64,000 bases of DNA from Nocardia jejuensis NBRC 103114 (GCF_001613145.1 NZ_BDBU01000016.1:186001-250000), one strand, 5' to 3'; positions 41,202 to 53,368 are shown, counted from the first letter of the stretch. Numbers and translations: made by a program. Notes: generated from the letters alone by a model not told the origin.

Positions 41202-42455
41202 TCAGCGCGCGTTCAGCTCGGAGATGCCCGCGCTGGTGCGCCGCAGCTGCCAGACCGTGGTCCGCTTGGACTGCGAGCGCCCGTTGCCCCGGTCGATCAG
41301 CCCGCGATCGGCGGTGGTGAAGATGAGTTGCGCGCCGTGCGCATTGGTCTCGGGGTTCTGGAACAGCTGGATCAGGCTGTCGGCGGTCTCCGGGGTGAGG
41401 AACGCGTCGATATCGTCCACGGCTAGGACGCCGCCGGTGTCGAGGGCGTCCAGCATGGGCGGGAGCAGCCGCAGCATGGCCAGCGTGGCGCTGGATTCGT
41501 CGGCGATGTCGAAGGCGGTGTCGATGCCCTCGTGCACCAGACCCAGTCCGACGCCCCGGCGTGCGACCATCCGCGAGTAGAGGGCGTCGCGGGCCGCGTA
41601 CAGGTTCGACAGTTCTCGCTGCAGCAACGTGATGGTGATGCCGTGTTCGAGGAACAGTTCCTCCGCGTAGCTCGCGGAGAGATTGCAGTTCTCGATTTCC
41701 TTTGTGGTGGAGGCGATATCGGTGTCGAGGTCCCGTAGGTAGTCGGCGTACATGGGATCGTCGCCCGGTAGCAGGAGATCGGTGATGCCCAGGTCCGCGG
41801 CGCGGGCCATGGTGAGCAGCCGTACCGCGTGATCGGTGGATCGGGAGATGTGGCTGCCGACGCGCTGCGCGATCTCGGCCGGATCGGGTTGTCCGCACTG
41901 CACTTCCAGCAGGGACTGGAACCAGCGGTAGGCGGGCACCAGGGGTTCGGCGTACAGCTGGCCGGAGAGGCTCAGCAGCAGGGCGTTCGGGCGCACCAGC
42001 GGCACCACCGCGCCCAATCCGTATCGGGCGGCCTCGAATTGCGGTCCGATCCGGATGTCCTCGCCGGCGCGCTCGAACACGATCCGCTTGCGATTGTGTG
42101 GATGCGAGTGCAGCCATTCGGCGGTGACATCGGCGTTGTCGAGTCGGAAGCCGTAGGTGTACGGGCAGCCCTCCGCGACGAACTGCGCGATGAATTCCGA
42201 AGGGCGATCGGCGAACCCGAGATGCGGGGTTCGAACCGGTCCGGAGTAGGGGTCCCAGCCGGTGACCGAGTTCAGCACGGCATCGCGCATTCGGTCGAGG
42301 GCGTCGATGAGGCCGGTCTTCCCGGTGGCGGCGGCGCCGTACACGGCAGTGACCGGTGTGGCGACCGGCCCGTTGCCACGGGTGAGCCGCAACTCCTGTG
42401 GTTCGGCGAGAGAGCGGTGATTAGTCACCTGGAAACTGCGCAGCACGTTCGACAT
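41202..42455 (-). CDS. AAA15/AAA_21-type ATPase
   Basis: 417 residues. N-terminal SFQVTNHRSLAEPQELRL is the first strand pattern of OLD/RloA-like ATPases, Walker A is VYGAAATGKTGLIDAL (residues 38-53), and Walker B is GVLAVDDIDAFLTPETADSLIQLF with the D-D variant, followed by LIFTTADRGLI. A central coiled-coil-like region (residues 225-290) matches the insert in SMC/Rad50-like ATPases. No nuclease or TOPRIM domain is fused and no partner gene is adjacent. In this class many members are abortive-infection or DNA-repair proteins; the role here is open. Confidence 0.8.
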   Translation of the reverse strand: MSNVLRSFQVTNHRSLAEPQELRLTRGNGPVATPVTAVYGAAATGKTGLIDALDRMRDAVLNSVTGWDPYSGPVRTPHLGFADRPSEFIAQFVAEGCPYTYGFRLDNADVTAEWLHSHPHNRKRIVFERAGEDIRIGPQFEAARYGLGAVVPLVRPNALLLSLSGQLYAEPLVPAYRWFQSLLEVQCGQPDPAEIAQRVGSHISRSTDHAVRLLTMARAADLGITDLLLPGDDPMYADYLRDLDTDIASTTKEIENCNLSASYAEELFLEHGITITLLQRELSNLYAARDALYSRMVARRGVGLGLVHEGIDTAFDIADESSATLAMLRLLPPMLDALDTGGVLAVDDIDAFLTPETADSLIQLFQNPETNAHGAQLIFTTADRGLIDRGNGRSQSKRTTVWQLRRTSAGISELNAR

Positions 42456-42556
42456 CTTGCCGTTTGCCGGGCAGGAAGGCGACTTTCGCTAATCGGGCAC
42501 ACCCGGCGGGGTGTGAAATCGGGATCCGCACTGCTGCGGAGGGGTGCGCACGGTGA

Positions 42557-45736
<3,180 letters not shown>

Positions 45737-45818
45737 CTCGCACGCGCCACGCCCGAGCGTGCGGTCGGTGCGGCCGAAGCCGTCTCGCGTAGGGGGCGGG
45801 CTGGGTATCGTCCACCAC

Positions 45819-46280
45819 ATGCCTGATGTCCGCGCGCGTCTGGTCGAACTCGGAGTGCCACTGCCGCAGGTGAATCCGCCCAAAGGGGTGTACCTGCCAG
45901 CCGTGCGGACCGGATCGGTGGTCCATATCGCCGGTCAGGTGCCCATGGTGGCGGGTGAGGTGGTGCGGACCGGTCGAGTCGGCGCCGAGGTCACGGTCGA
46001 GGAGGCCGCCGCGCTCGGCCGCGGCTGTGTGCTCTCGGCCCTGGCCGCGGTCGCTGCCGTTGCCGAACTGGATTCGATCGTCCGGGTGGTCCGGGTGGCG
46101 GGGTATGTCGCGTCCGCCCCCGGGTTCGATCGGCAGTTCGAGGTGGTGGCCGCCGCGAACGTCTTCCTGGCCGCGGTGCTGGGTCCGGACCGAGGTGGTG
46201 TGTGCACGGCGGTCGGCGTGCCCGATCTTCCGCTGCGCGTCCCGATCGAGCTGGAAATTACCGTGCAGCTGGCGGACTGA
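45819..46280 (+). CDS. RidA / YjgF family protein
   Basis: 153 residues from ATG 45819. The fold is shown by LPAVRTGSVVHIAGQVPMVAGEVVRTGRVGAEVTVEEAAALGRGCVLSALAAVAAV and the C-terminal RVPIELEITVQL. This is the longer Rid subgroup (YjgH-like), in which the catalytic Arg of RidA is often not kept, so 2-aminoacrylate deaminase activity is uncertain. Its last 23 bp overlap the convergent PhzF gene. Confidence 0.88.
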   Translation: MPDVRARLVELGVPLPQVNPPKGVYLPAVRTGSVVHIAGQVPMVAGEVVRTGRVGAEVTVEEAAALGRGCVLSALAAVAAVAELDSIVRVVRVAGYVASAPGFDRQFEVVAAANVFLAAVLGPDRGGVCTAVGVPDLPLRVPIELEITVQLAD

Positions 46281-47118
46281 CGGGTATCGCCACAGCGGTG
46301 CCGCTGACCGCCAGCCCGGCGTCCAGACCGGCCGGGATCTCCACGGTGATCACTCCGGGCCGGCCCATGTCCTCGCCCTGATGCACGGTGATGGTGGTCG
46401 GTGGCGTCACCAAGCCCATCGCGCGCAGGTATCCGCCGAGTGCGGCCGCCGCTGCGCCGGTCGCCGGGTCTTCCCGAATTCCGCCGGGCGGGAAGGGATT
46501 TCGGGCATGAAATTCCGTCGTCGAGGCTCGCCAGACGAGATCGACCGTGGTCCACTTCTTCTCGCGCATCAGCTCCGCCAGGGCGTCGAAGTCGTAATCC
46601 AGATCGGCGAGCCGTTCGCGGGTGCGCGCCGCGAGCACGGGATGCCACGCCCCGGCATAAGCGACGCGCGGTGGCAGCGCCGGATCGAGATCGGCTTCGG
46701 TCCACCTCAGCAGTCGCAGCAGCGGTTCGAGGTCGTCCGGGCTGATGGCGCGGCAGTTCGGGGTGACCGAGGTGAGGGTGGCGACGATGGCCCCTGTGTC
46801 GTCGTGCCGAGTGCGCACAGGTATGGGACCGGCCCCGGTGCGGAACACCAGATCGCCGATGCCATGCCGTTCGGCGTGCGCGACGGCGGTGGCGATGGTG
46901 GCATGGCCGCAGAACGGGACTTCGATCAGTGGGCTGAAATACCGGACGTCCAGTGTCTTTTCGTCCCATGGAATGGCGAAGGCGGTTTCGGAATAGCCGA
47001 CGTCGGCCGCGGTCGCGAGCATGGCTTCGGCGTCCATACCGGTGGCGTCGAGCACCACTCCGGCGGGGTTGCCGCCGATCGGATCGGAACTGAACGCCGC
47101 GTAGCGGAGAATCCCCAT
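46258..47118 (-). CDS. PhzF-family isomerase-like protein
   Basis: 286 residues from ATG 47118. Family marks: FSSDPIGGNPAGVVLDATG, the catalytic Glu in VGYSETAFAIP, and RYFSPLIEVPFCGHATIATAVA, then REDPATGAAAAALGGYLRA in the second half. PhzF enzymes are DAP-epimerase-like folds that isomerise without cofactor; only the phenazine member has a known role. No phenazine genes are present, so the substrate is open. It lies 59 nt after the oxygenase gene and may be in its operon. Confidence 0.9.
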   Translation of the reverse strand: MGILRYAAFSSDPIGGNPAGVVLDATGMDAEAMLATAADVGYSETAFAIPWDEKTLDVRYFSPLIEVPFCGHATIATAVAHAERHGIGDLVFRTGAGPIPVRTRHDDTGAIVATLTSVTPNCRAISPDDLEPLLRLLRWTEADLDPALPPRVAYAGAWHPVLAARTRERLADLDYDFDALAELMREKKWTTVDLVWRASTTEFHARNPFPPGGIREDPATGAAAAALGGYLRAMGLVTPPTTITVHQGEDMGRPGVITVEIPAGLDAGLAVSGTAVAIPVSPPAAR

Positions 47119-47177
47119 CGCTGGAAGGTAGCGTGTTCGAGGCTCGGATGTGACCCCGATGAATGATTCGTCGATAA

Positions 47178-47981
47178 TCAGCCCCACATGTGTAATTCGC
47201 CGGAATCGGTTAATCCGACAGCGAATCCGAGTCCGATCCGGCGGCCTCCTCTGCTGGGCAGCACGGCGTGGTAATTGCGTGGATCGAACAGCAATGCCTG
47301 TCCCACCGCTGGGCTCAGTGTGAATGACTCGGACTCGCCGACCACCGCGCTGCGATATCCATATGAATCGGGCAATCGGAATGATTCGTCGCCAGGCCCC
47401 CAGCGATGTCGCCATACGATCGTTTGCCCGCCGTCCTCGGGGACGCTCAGATAGAGATTGAATGCGAACTGCGCGACCAGGTTCACATCGACCAGCCTGC
47501 CAGGAAACTCGCGAATGGAATCATCGAAATGCACTTGGAAACCCTGGTTCGGCTCGCGGGCGACCCCCGGGCCGAGCTCTCTGCCGCCGGACCGCGCGAT
47601 CCGCACCGCACCCGGCCAGTCGCGTCCCAGGCCCGCCCGGCACAGATCGAACGGGTCGTAGTCGAGGGGGAGGGCTGACCATGCTTGCCGACTGGAATCC
47701 AGTGCCGTCCAGTATGTTTCGGCGAGTACGCCGTCGACCCGATGATCGCTCACTCCGATGCCGAAGCGGAAAACCGGCGGGTCGACCCGCTTCGTGTCGT
47801 AGGCATCGAACGGAACCCGCGCGAGCGCGGTGAGCACATCCGAACATATCTGTGCCGGAAGGAAATCCGCGACCTGAATCGCGGCATACCGACCGGCCGC
47901 CAAGCCGGCGATGTGGTCGCGCTCGAATCCCGATGCCTCGACGGCGACGAAGAATGGATCGCGGGTGCAAACTGACGTCAT
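47178..47981 (-). CDS. 2-oxoglutarate/Fe(II)-dependent oxygenase
   Basis: 267 residues from ATG 47981 (GCAGG site); GTG 47987 is possible. The jelly-roll iron triad is visible as H151 and D153 in GFQVHFDDSI, distal H238 in FDPRNYHAVLPSRGGRRIGLGF, with R248 placed to bind 2-oxoglutarate. Keeping the Asp means a hydroxylase rather than a halogenase of this fold. Surrounding sequence (FNLYLSVPEDGGQTIVWRHRW) resembles prolyl-hydroxylase-like 2OG enzymes. The 59-residue small protein lies directly upstream, so a peptide or small-protein substrate is worth testing. Confidence 0.85.
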   Translation of the reverse strand: MTSVCTRDPFFVAVEASGFERDHIAGLAAGRYAAIQVADFLPAQICSDVLTALARVPFDAYDTKRVDPPVFRFGIGVSDHRVDGVLAETYWTALDSSRQAWSALPLDYDPFDLCRAGLGRDWPGAVRIARSGGRELGPGVAREPNQGFQVHFDDSIREFPGRLVDVNLVAQFAFNLYLSVPEDGGQTIVWRHRWGPGDESFRLPDSYGYRSAVVGESESFTLSPAVGQALLFDPRNYHAVLPSRGGRRIGLGFAVGLTDSGELHMWG

Positions 47982-48109
47982 GTCCACCTGCCCAGGGTTG
48001 GAGTGTGAAATACGGCGTCACCCAGGCACGTAGGTTCTCACAGATTCGGCGGGATCAAGCTCGATTAGGCCGTTTCGAGATGCTCTTCACGTTCGCCGGA
48101 AAATGGCTG

Positions 48110-48289
48110 TCAGGGCCAGGTGCGGCCGGGCGATGGGCTGGTGTCGAGCTCGGGCACACGCCGATCGCCTTCCAGTGTCGCCAGGACTATTTGGCGCGCG
48201 ATCTCCTGTAGGCCCTGGGCCGGGCTGGAATAGTTGATCGTGCCGACAGGCATGGATGGTTCATCGAATTCGTTATCGGACCGTATCAT
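48110..48289 (-). CDS. 59-residue small protein with strong ribosome site
   Basis: ATG 48289 is preceded by GGGAGGGG seven nt away, the best ribosome site in this part of the window. The protein starts MIRSDNEFDEPSMPVGTINY, has a helix-forming centre (QEIARQIVLATLEGDRR) and a Pro/Ser-rich tail ending SPSPGRTWP. No Cys, no membrane segment, no known family. It sits between the STAND gene (stop 92 bp upstream) and the 2OG oxygenase (start 128 bp downstream), all leftward. Leader-plus-tail form would fit a modified-peptide precursor, but a small regulator or antitoxin-like partner is equally possible. Confidence 0.6.
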   Translation of the reverse strand: MIRSDNEFDEPSMPVGTINYSSPAQGLQEIARQIVLATLEGDRRVPELDTSPSPGRTWP

Positions 48290-48381
48290 TTCGGCCCCTC
48301 CCGCCGTGGCGACGATACTGGTTACGAAGGCCATGCTCTGGTCAACGCGACAAACATCGAAAGTGTTAGCAGCGCCGCGAA

Positions 48382-51306
48382 TTACCGTACATCAGATTCG
48401 TCACAGTCGTTCGGCGGTTCGGGGCGTTGCTCGGGAAGTCGTTGCTGGATGTCTTCCCACAGCGCCATGATTCGCTCGAACAGCGGATCGGCGGGGTCGA
48501 TCTGGGTGCGGGCCTGCTGTTGCAGCCGGTCCACGATCGCGGACGCGTCGTGCACTCTGGCCTGCCCGAGCAGCGCCATGGCCAGCGTCCGATGCGTGGT
48601 CAGCGACCAGCGCAGATTCGGATTCTCGGCCGGATCGTCCGGACTCTCGAACAGATCCAGTGCATACCGCGCCTCCCGTTCGGCCTCGGCGTACTGCTCG
48701 AGCTCGACGAGACAGCGCGCCAATGTCTGTCGTACCCAACGGGTTTCGATGCGTGTCTCCGGCCACTCCCGCAGGCTCACCGCGAGGATTTCGCGCAGCA
48801 TCGGTTCGGCCTCGTCGGCACGGCGCTGATAGATGAGGGCGCGCGCCAGGCTGCGGCGGACAACGAGCGTGTCGGAGTGATCGGCGCCCCGGACGGTGCG
48901 CTCCAATGCGACGATGGCGCGCAACTCGGCCTCGGCTTCCGCCGCCCGGCCGTCCTGTTCGAGAATGGCGCGCGCGAGTTTATGGCGACTGGCCAGCGTG
49001 TCGGGATTACGCTCGCCGTCGGGCAGTCTCTCGGTGCGCAGTGCGAGGATCTGCCGGAACATCTGCTCGGCGACGCGTCGATCGCCACGCTCGAGCACGA
49101 TCCGGGCCTGTTCGTGGCGGATGGCCAGAATCTCCGGGTCGTCCGGGTCCAGCAGACATTCGGCGCAATTGGTGATCAGTGCGCTCGCCAATTCGTGGGC
49201 GGGATCGAGGAATCCCCGCGCCACCAGATAGCGCAGCGTCAAACGGGCCAGATCGATCGCCTCGGCCACATTGGTGTGCTCCCGCAGTGGCCGGGGACCG
49301 ATCAGCGCGGTGCGCGCGACGTGGGTGGAGTGGGCCACCAGCCGATTCCAGATCGGCCAGTGCGTCGGATCGTCCGGGTCGTGGTCCGCGACCAGTCTCG
49401 CGATCAGGGTCACCGCGAGCGAGTAGTACTCCGTATGCCGATCGCGGACATCGGCGTCTTCTCGCAGGAGGTAATGGATTTCCGGATGCAGGGACAGCAC
49501 GTGCTCGATATCGGCCGGGGCATCAGCCTGAGAGCGCTGCAGTTGGATCAGCCCGACGTTCGCGAGTTCCTCGAGCGCGTGGGCGGCGGCGCGGGCTCCC
49601 GGCTCGGCGAACAGGTCGGAGCCCGCCAGTGCGTTGCCGGCGAACAACGCGTAGTACGGAATCGGCGCGATATTGAAGCAGGACAGCAGTTTCAGCAGCG
49701 CGGGCGCATCGGGGACGCCGCGATCGGTGACCAGGGACAGTGAGAGTTCGATGACCTCGCGGGTGAGATCCAGTCCGAGCGCCTCGTCCAGCTCGCCGGA
49801 CGTCTCGTCCGGCGAGCGCCAGCGGCGCTGCATCGCGAGGCGATAGCTCTCGAACGTCCGCACCGAGTCCGGGCCCTCGAACACCCGGCGCGGCCGATTC
49901 GCCGATTCGAGATACTCGCCGGCCTGGCGCAGTCGCAGCGGGAGCCCGCCGAGTTCCGCCGACAGTTCCCGCGCCTGCACGACGCTGCCGCCGTCCGGGA
50001 AGATATCGCGCAGGACGGCCGCTCCCGCGAAGGCCTCCAGGGTGGGCACCGCATGAACGAGACTCCATGAGGCCCACACAGTTTCGCTGGCCTGCCGGCT
50101 CGTGACCAGAACACGCCCGTTGTCTCCGCTGGGTTCGCGGAGCCAGCCGGAGCCGTCCGACAAATGGGCGCCCGGCGCGGCGAGCGTGCGCGGATCGTCG
50201 GCATTGTCGAAGATCAGGAGCCAGGGGCTGTCCAGTTTGTTCAGCAGGCTCCAGACCAGATCCGACGGTCTGCTCATACCCATCCAGGCGCGTTCGATCT
50301 GATTGTCCGTCGCGCCGAGTTGGGTGGCGACCTCGCGCATTCCCCCATTGAGCCGCGGCATGCGAATCCACCACACCCGCATATCGCGACGCCGTGCCCG
50401 GGTAGCGATTTCCAATGCCAGTCGGGTTTTTCCGACACCTCCTTCGCCGGTGAGTATGTGAACCCGGGCATTGCGGTCGTGGTCTATTCCCGCGAGTAAT
50501 CGATCCCGGCCGCGCAGGGGGCGGGTGAGTTCGGCCCACGGCGGATCAACGGTCACCGAGAGCTGCCCGTCCTCGGGGCTCGGAGGCTGCTGCTGCACGT
50601 GTGCCGTGGCCGCCACGGCTGTTAATGCCTGTTTCAGTACGAGATACGAGGTGTGGTCCGGACCGGAGGGTTTGATGATCGTGGAATGGTTCCCGGGCAC
50701 CTTGCCGGTGTCGATGAATCCCCAGGTTGCGATATTCGGTGGCACCACTCCGTCATCGAGGCCTCCGTATGCCGCTATCGGAATGCGGCACTCGGTATCG
50801 CTGCGGCCGTGCGCGAAAACCACACGCTCGATGACGGTTTGGTGCGCCGACATCACCGCCTCGTTGAGCGGACGCAGCCATCGTTCCTGCGGATTGCGCC
50901 AGAACCACATCGATTTACGCAGGGAGAGAAAGAATTCCGAGCCGGTGGTCGGACAGGCGTACATGACGATCTGCCGAATCCGATGCAGCTCATGGGCTCT
51001 GCGCTGCAGGCATGACTCCGCCAGGTACTGCTGCACGGCGAGTCCGCCCTGACTGTGGGTGACCAGCACGATCGGTTCGCCGTCGGGGAGCTTCGCCTTC
51101 AGATAGGTGCCCAGCGCCCCGCCGACATCCTGCAGATCGGCGATGCGCCGGTCCGGCCGCCCGTTGAACTTGGGGGAGGGATATTCGAAGTAGTGCAGTT
51201 CGAAAGCGCCTGCGATCTCGGGGTCTGCCGCGATCGCCGCGGTCATGGCAGACCAGGTCTTTCGCGACGAGAACAAACCGTGCACGAAAACGACGTGAAC
51301 CCCCAT
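48382..51306 (-). CDS. Alpha/beta hydrolase - STAND (NB-ARC-like) NTPase - TPR protein
   Basis: 974 residues from ATG 51306 (AGAGG six nt before). Residues 1-225 form a lipase/esterase domain: VVFVHGLFSSRKTW, nucleophile Ser85 in VTHSQGGLAV, Asp184 in GGLDDGVVPP and His207 in VPGNHSTI. Residues 255-480 are a STAND P-loop NTPase: Walker A GEGGVGKT (287-294), Walker B WLLIFDNADD (362-371), and GLPL at 454-457, as in NB-ARC proteins. The rest (about 640-960) consists of TPR-like helical repeats, probably the sensor. This effector-switch-sensor layout is that of bacterial NLR-like immune proteins; a role in anti-phage defence or signalling is inferred. Confidence 0.88.
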   Translation of the reverse strand: MGVHVVFVHGLFSSRKTWSAMTAAIAADPEIAGAFELHYFEYPSPKFNGRPDRRIADLQDVGGALGTYLKAKLPDGEPIVLVTHSQGGLAVQQYLAESCLQRRAHELHRIRQIVMYACPTTGSEFFLSLRKSMWFWRNPQERWLRPLNEAVMSAHQTVIERVVFAHGRSDTECRIPIAAYGGLDDGVVPPNIATWGFIDTGKVPGNHSTIIKPSGPDHTSYLVLKQALTAVAATAHVQQQPPSPEDGQLSVTVDPPWAELTRPLRGRDRLLAGIDHDRNARVHILTGEGGVGKTRLALEIATRARRRDMRVWWIRMPRLNGGMREVATQLGATDNQIERAWMGMSRPSDLVWSLLNKLDSPWLLIFDNADDPRTLAAPGAHLSDGSGWLREPSGDNGRVLVTSRQASETVWASWSLVHAVPTLEAFAGAAVLRDIFPDGGSVVQARELSAELGGLPLRLRQAGEYLESANRPRRVFEGPDSVRTFESYRLAMQRRWRSPDETSGELDEALGLDLTREVIELSLSLVTDRGVPDAPALLKLLSCFNIAPIPYYALFAGNALAGSDLFAEPGARAAAHALEELANVGLIQLQRSQADAPADIEHVLSLHPEIHYLLREDADVRDRHTEYYSLAVTLIARLVADHDPDDPTHWPIWNRLVAHSTHVARTALIGPRPLREHTNVAEAIDLARLTLRYLVARGFLDPAHELASALITNCAECLLDPDDPEILAIRHEQARIVLERGDRRVAEQMFRQILALRTERLPDGERNPDTLASRHKLARAILEQDGRAAEAEAELRAIVALERTVRGADHSDTLVVRRSLARALIYQRRADEAEPMLREILAVSLREWPETRIETRWVRQTLARCLVELEQYAEAEREARYALDLFESPDDPAENPNLRWSLTTHRTLAMALLGQARVHDASAIVDRLQQQARTQIDPADPLFERIMALWEDIQQRLPEQRPEPPNDCDESDVR

Positions 51307-51484
51307 GGCCAACCTCTTCGTAGAACATCCCCGACCGTCACCTTCTTAACAGATCGCCCCGGAACCGAGGGTGTGTTTCCGGTTGCGAAAGCCCCACGAA
51401 TCGGATGCCGACTGCTGCCGAGCGAACGTGCATGGGAATGATGGTGAGTCGTAAGCGCGCGAGTTTCCGAATGTGGAGGTGTCG

Positions 51485-51991
51485 GTGGTTCAGGGGTTCG
51501 AGATTCGCCAGGCTCGCGCCGGGGAGTTCGACGCGATCGGGGAACTGACCGTCGAGGTCTATGTCGGTGAGGGTCATATCGACCCGCGGAGTGACTATGT
51601 CGCGGAGCTGGCCGATACCGCGAAGCGGGCGGGGCTGGCGCAGATTCTGGTCGCGGTGCGGGCGGGGGTGGTCGCCGGATCGCTGACGGTGGCTCGGCCG
51701 GGGACGGAATTCGCGGATATCGCGCGGCCGGGGGAGATGGAGTTCCGGATGCTGGCGGTGTCCAAGGGGGCGCGCGGGGCGGGGGTCGGGTCCGCGCTGG
51801 TGCGCGCGGTGATCGAGCTCGCGCGGGACGAGGGCTTCGACGCGGTGGTGCTGACCACCATGGGCGGGATGGCTGACGCACGGCGGATGTACGACCGGAT
51901 GGGTTTCGTTCATGTGCCCGAACGTGATTGGTTCACGATGGCGGGCAATCCGTTGACGGTGATGCGGATGGGGCTCGCCGAAGCGGGGTGA
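51485..51991 (+). CDS. GNAT-family N-acetyltransferase
   Basis: 168 residues from GTG 51485, chosen because GGAGGT stands just before it. Acetyl-CoA motif A is FRMLAVSKGARGAGVGSALVRAVIELARDEGF (R-x-x-G-x-G/A), and the C-terminal part is ARRMYDRMGFVHVPERDWF. Divergent from the STAND gene. Substrate unknown. Confidence 0.87.
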   Translation: MVQGFEIRQARAGEFDAIGELTVEVYVGEGHIDPRSDYVAELADTAKRAGLAQILVAVRAGVVAGSLTVARPGTEFADIARPGEMEFRMLAVSKGARGAGVGSALVRAVIELARDEGFDAVVLTTMGGMADARRMYDRMGFVHVPERDWFTMAGNPLTVMRMGLAEAG

Positions 51992-52085
51992 GTGCCCGGA
52001 CGCGGTCGGGCGATCGCGCGGGTCGATGACGCGTGCTTCCGCGCTGTCCGCACCGGATGTGGGCAGCCGCCGCGGAAAGGGTTGT

Positions 52086-52120
52086 GCCCGCACGCGATCG
52101 GGTGAGGATCGCATGCGGGC
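52086..52120. terminator. Bidirectional hairpin terminator
   Basis: GCCCGCACGCGATC (52086-52099) and GATCGCATGCGGGC (52107-52120) pair with one mismatch, between the convergent GNAT and exported-protein genes. Confidence 0.7.
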
Positions 52121-52142
52121 GGGTGTCAGGTTCGGGGGTGGA

Positions 52143-52682
52143 TCAGGTCAGGGTGCCGTCGATGCAGAGACTCGATGTGCGCCAGGTGGATTCGGGCGCG
52201 GCGGAATCGAACGGCCACTGGGAGATGGGGGCGGCGGCCTTCCAGAGGGTGATGCCCTCGGGGAGACGGACCACCTGGTAGATGTCGTCGGTGCCGGGGA
52301 TGAGCTGGTCCCCGACGCAGTAGTCGTTGTAGCTGGTGCCGGGTTGCCGGGCGCCGGGGCTGAATCGATCGGCCGGGGCGGTGCGGGCGCCGGGGTTGGA
52401 CACGGTGCTCGCGCGGTCGGTGTTCGCGCCGCGGACCCAGTACGGCGCGCCGCGATCGGTGCCGCAGCGGTACTCGCTGCCACCGGCGATGACTGTCGCG
52501 TTCGGTGCGAAAGCCTTACCGGCCCAGAGGCATTCGGCGGCCGGGCGGGTCTTGCGCTCCTCGGCCTCGGCGATGCCCGCGCCCAGCGGGAGCCCGGCGG
52601 CGGTCAGTGCGGCGATCGCCAGCGGGGTGACGGCCGCGCGGCGCATGCGACGGGTGCGGGGTGTGAGGGTCATCGTGGTCAT
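52143..52682 (-). CDS. Exported protein of unknown function
   Basis: 179 residues from ATG 52682. A Sec signal with a twin-Arg-like start (TRRMRRAAVTPLAIAALTAAG) ends near IAEAEE. The mature part has four Cys (AECLWAGK, YRCGTD, NDYCVGD, SSLCIDG), probably two disulphides, and Trp/Tyr-rich turns. It follows a second exported protein gene and probably shares its promoter. No named family recognised. Confidence 0.75.
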   Translation of the reverse strand: MTTMTLTPRTRRMRRAAVTPLAIAALTAAGLPLGAGIAEAEERKTRPAAECLWAGKAFAPNATVIAGGSEYRCGTDRGAPYWVRGANTDRASTVSNPGARTAPADRFSPGARQPGTSYNDYCVGDQLIPGTDDIYQVVRLPEGITLWKAAAPISQWPFDSAAPESTWRTSSLCIDGTLT

Positions 52683-52708
52683 CGTCGATTCCTGCTCTCG
52701 TCTCACGG

Positions 52709-53167
52709 TCAGCACCAGGTGGCGTGGGGCCGGCAGACGGCCCAGCCGCCGTCGGAGCCCTCGATCGGGGTCCAGGTGGTGGGTTGGCCGCCCGCGCCGG
52801 TGCGGGGAGCGGACTGCGGCGCGGGGACCCGCTCGGATCCGGGGTTCCGGTGCTGGTTCTGCAGAACGGGATTCGAGTCGCGGTGGTGGAACCCGTACGG
52901 ATCTATGTGGTGCGCGCCGGTGGTGTCGCCCTCGTACTTGCCGGGACGATGGTTGAACGGCCCGGCGCGGTTGGGCTCGTCCACACCGGGGCGGCCCGGC
53001 GCGCTGGCGCCCGGGCGGCCGGAGTTGCCGTCCTCACGCGAAAGCGATTCCGCGGTCGCGGTTCCCGCCGCGATGGTGACCGCGGCGGTCGCGCCGACGA
53101 GTTGCGCGACGGTGAGGGAGATCCGCCGGATTCGTGGCGCCTGCGGTGATCGGTGGAAGTGCTGCAT
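52709..53167 (-). CDS. Exported proline/glycine-rich protein
   Basis: 152 residues from ATG 53167. Signal peptide residues 1-40 (RIRRISLTVAQLVGATAAVTIAAGTATAES). The mature part is Pro/Gly/Arg/Asn-rich and unordered-looking, ending with EGSDGGWAVCRPHATWC, a C-terminal Cys pair with Trp that may be disulphide-linked. First of two exported proteins transcribed from a promoter region rich in GTAG/CTAC dyads. Confidence 0.72.
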   Translation of the reverse strand: MQHFHRSPQAPRIRRISLTVAQLVGATAAVTIAAGTATAESLSREDGNSGRPGASAPGRPGVDEPNRAGPFNHRPGKYEGDTTGAHHIDPYGFHHRDSNPVLQNQHRNPGSERVPAPQSAPRTGAGGQPTTWTPIEGSDGGWAVCRPHATWC

Positions 53168-53222
53168 GGGGCGTCGTTGCCTCTCTGCTCACGTGTACTC
53201 CGGTCACTGGATTGTGACTTAT

Positions 53223-53267
53223 CTACGTAGCTAGATAGTAGGTCATCTACTGAGTCGGATAGTAGAT
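53223..53267 (-). promoter_or_regulatory. Cluster of CTAC/GTAG dyads before the exported-protein genes
   Basis: CTACGTAG (53223-53230), AGTAG-gtcat-CTACT (53237-53251) and ATCTACT (53245-53251) with AGTAGAT (53261-53267) overlap in 45 bp of AT-rich sequence. This suggests two or three binding sites for one dimeric regulator. Confidence 0.6.
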
Positions 53268-53322
53268 ATGGACCAACCTCACACCCGATACTCAGCAAAG
53301 ACTCATGCGGCACACAGCAGAA

Positions 53323-53351
53323 CGCACCGGTGTGAACCTCACACCGGTGCG
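53323..53351 (-). terminator. Terminator of the ACT-domain gene
   Basis: Perfect 13-bp arms (53323-53335 and 53339-53351) with a 3-nt loop lie 18 nt after the stop of the leftward ACT gene. Confidence 0.8.
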
Positions 53352-53368
53352 CGAAATATCGGAAAAGA

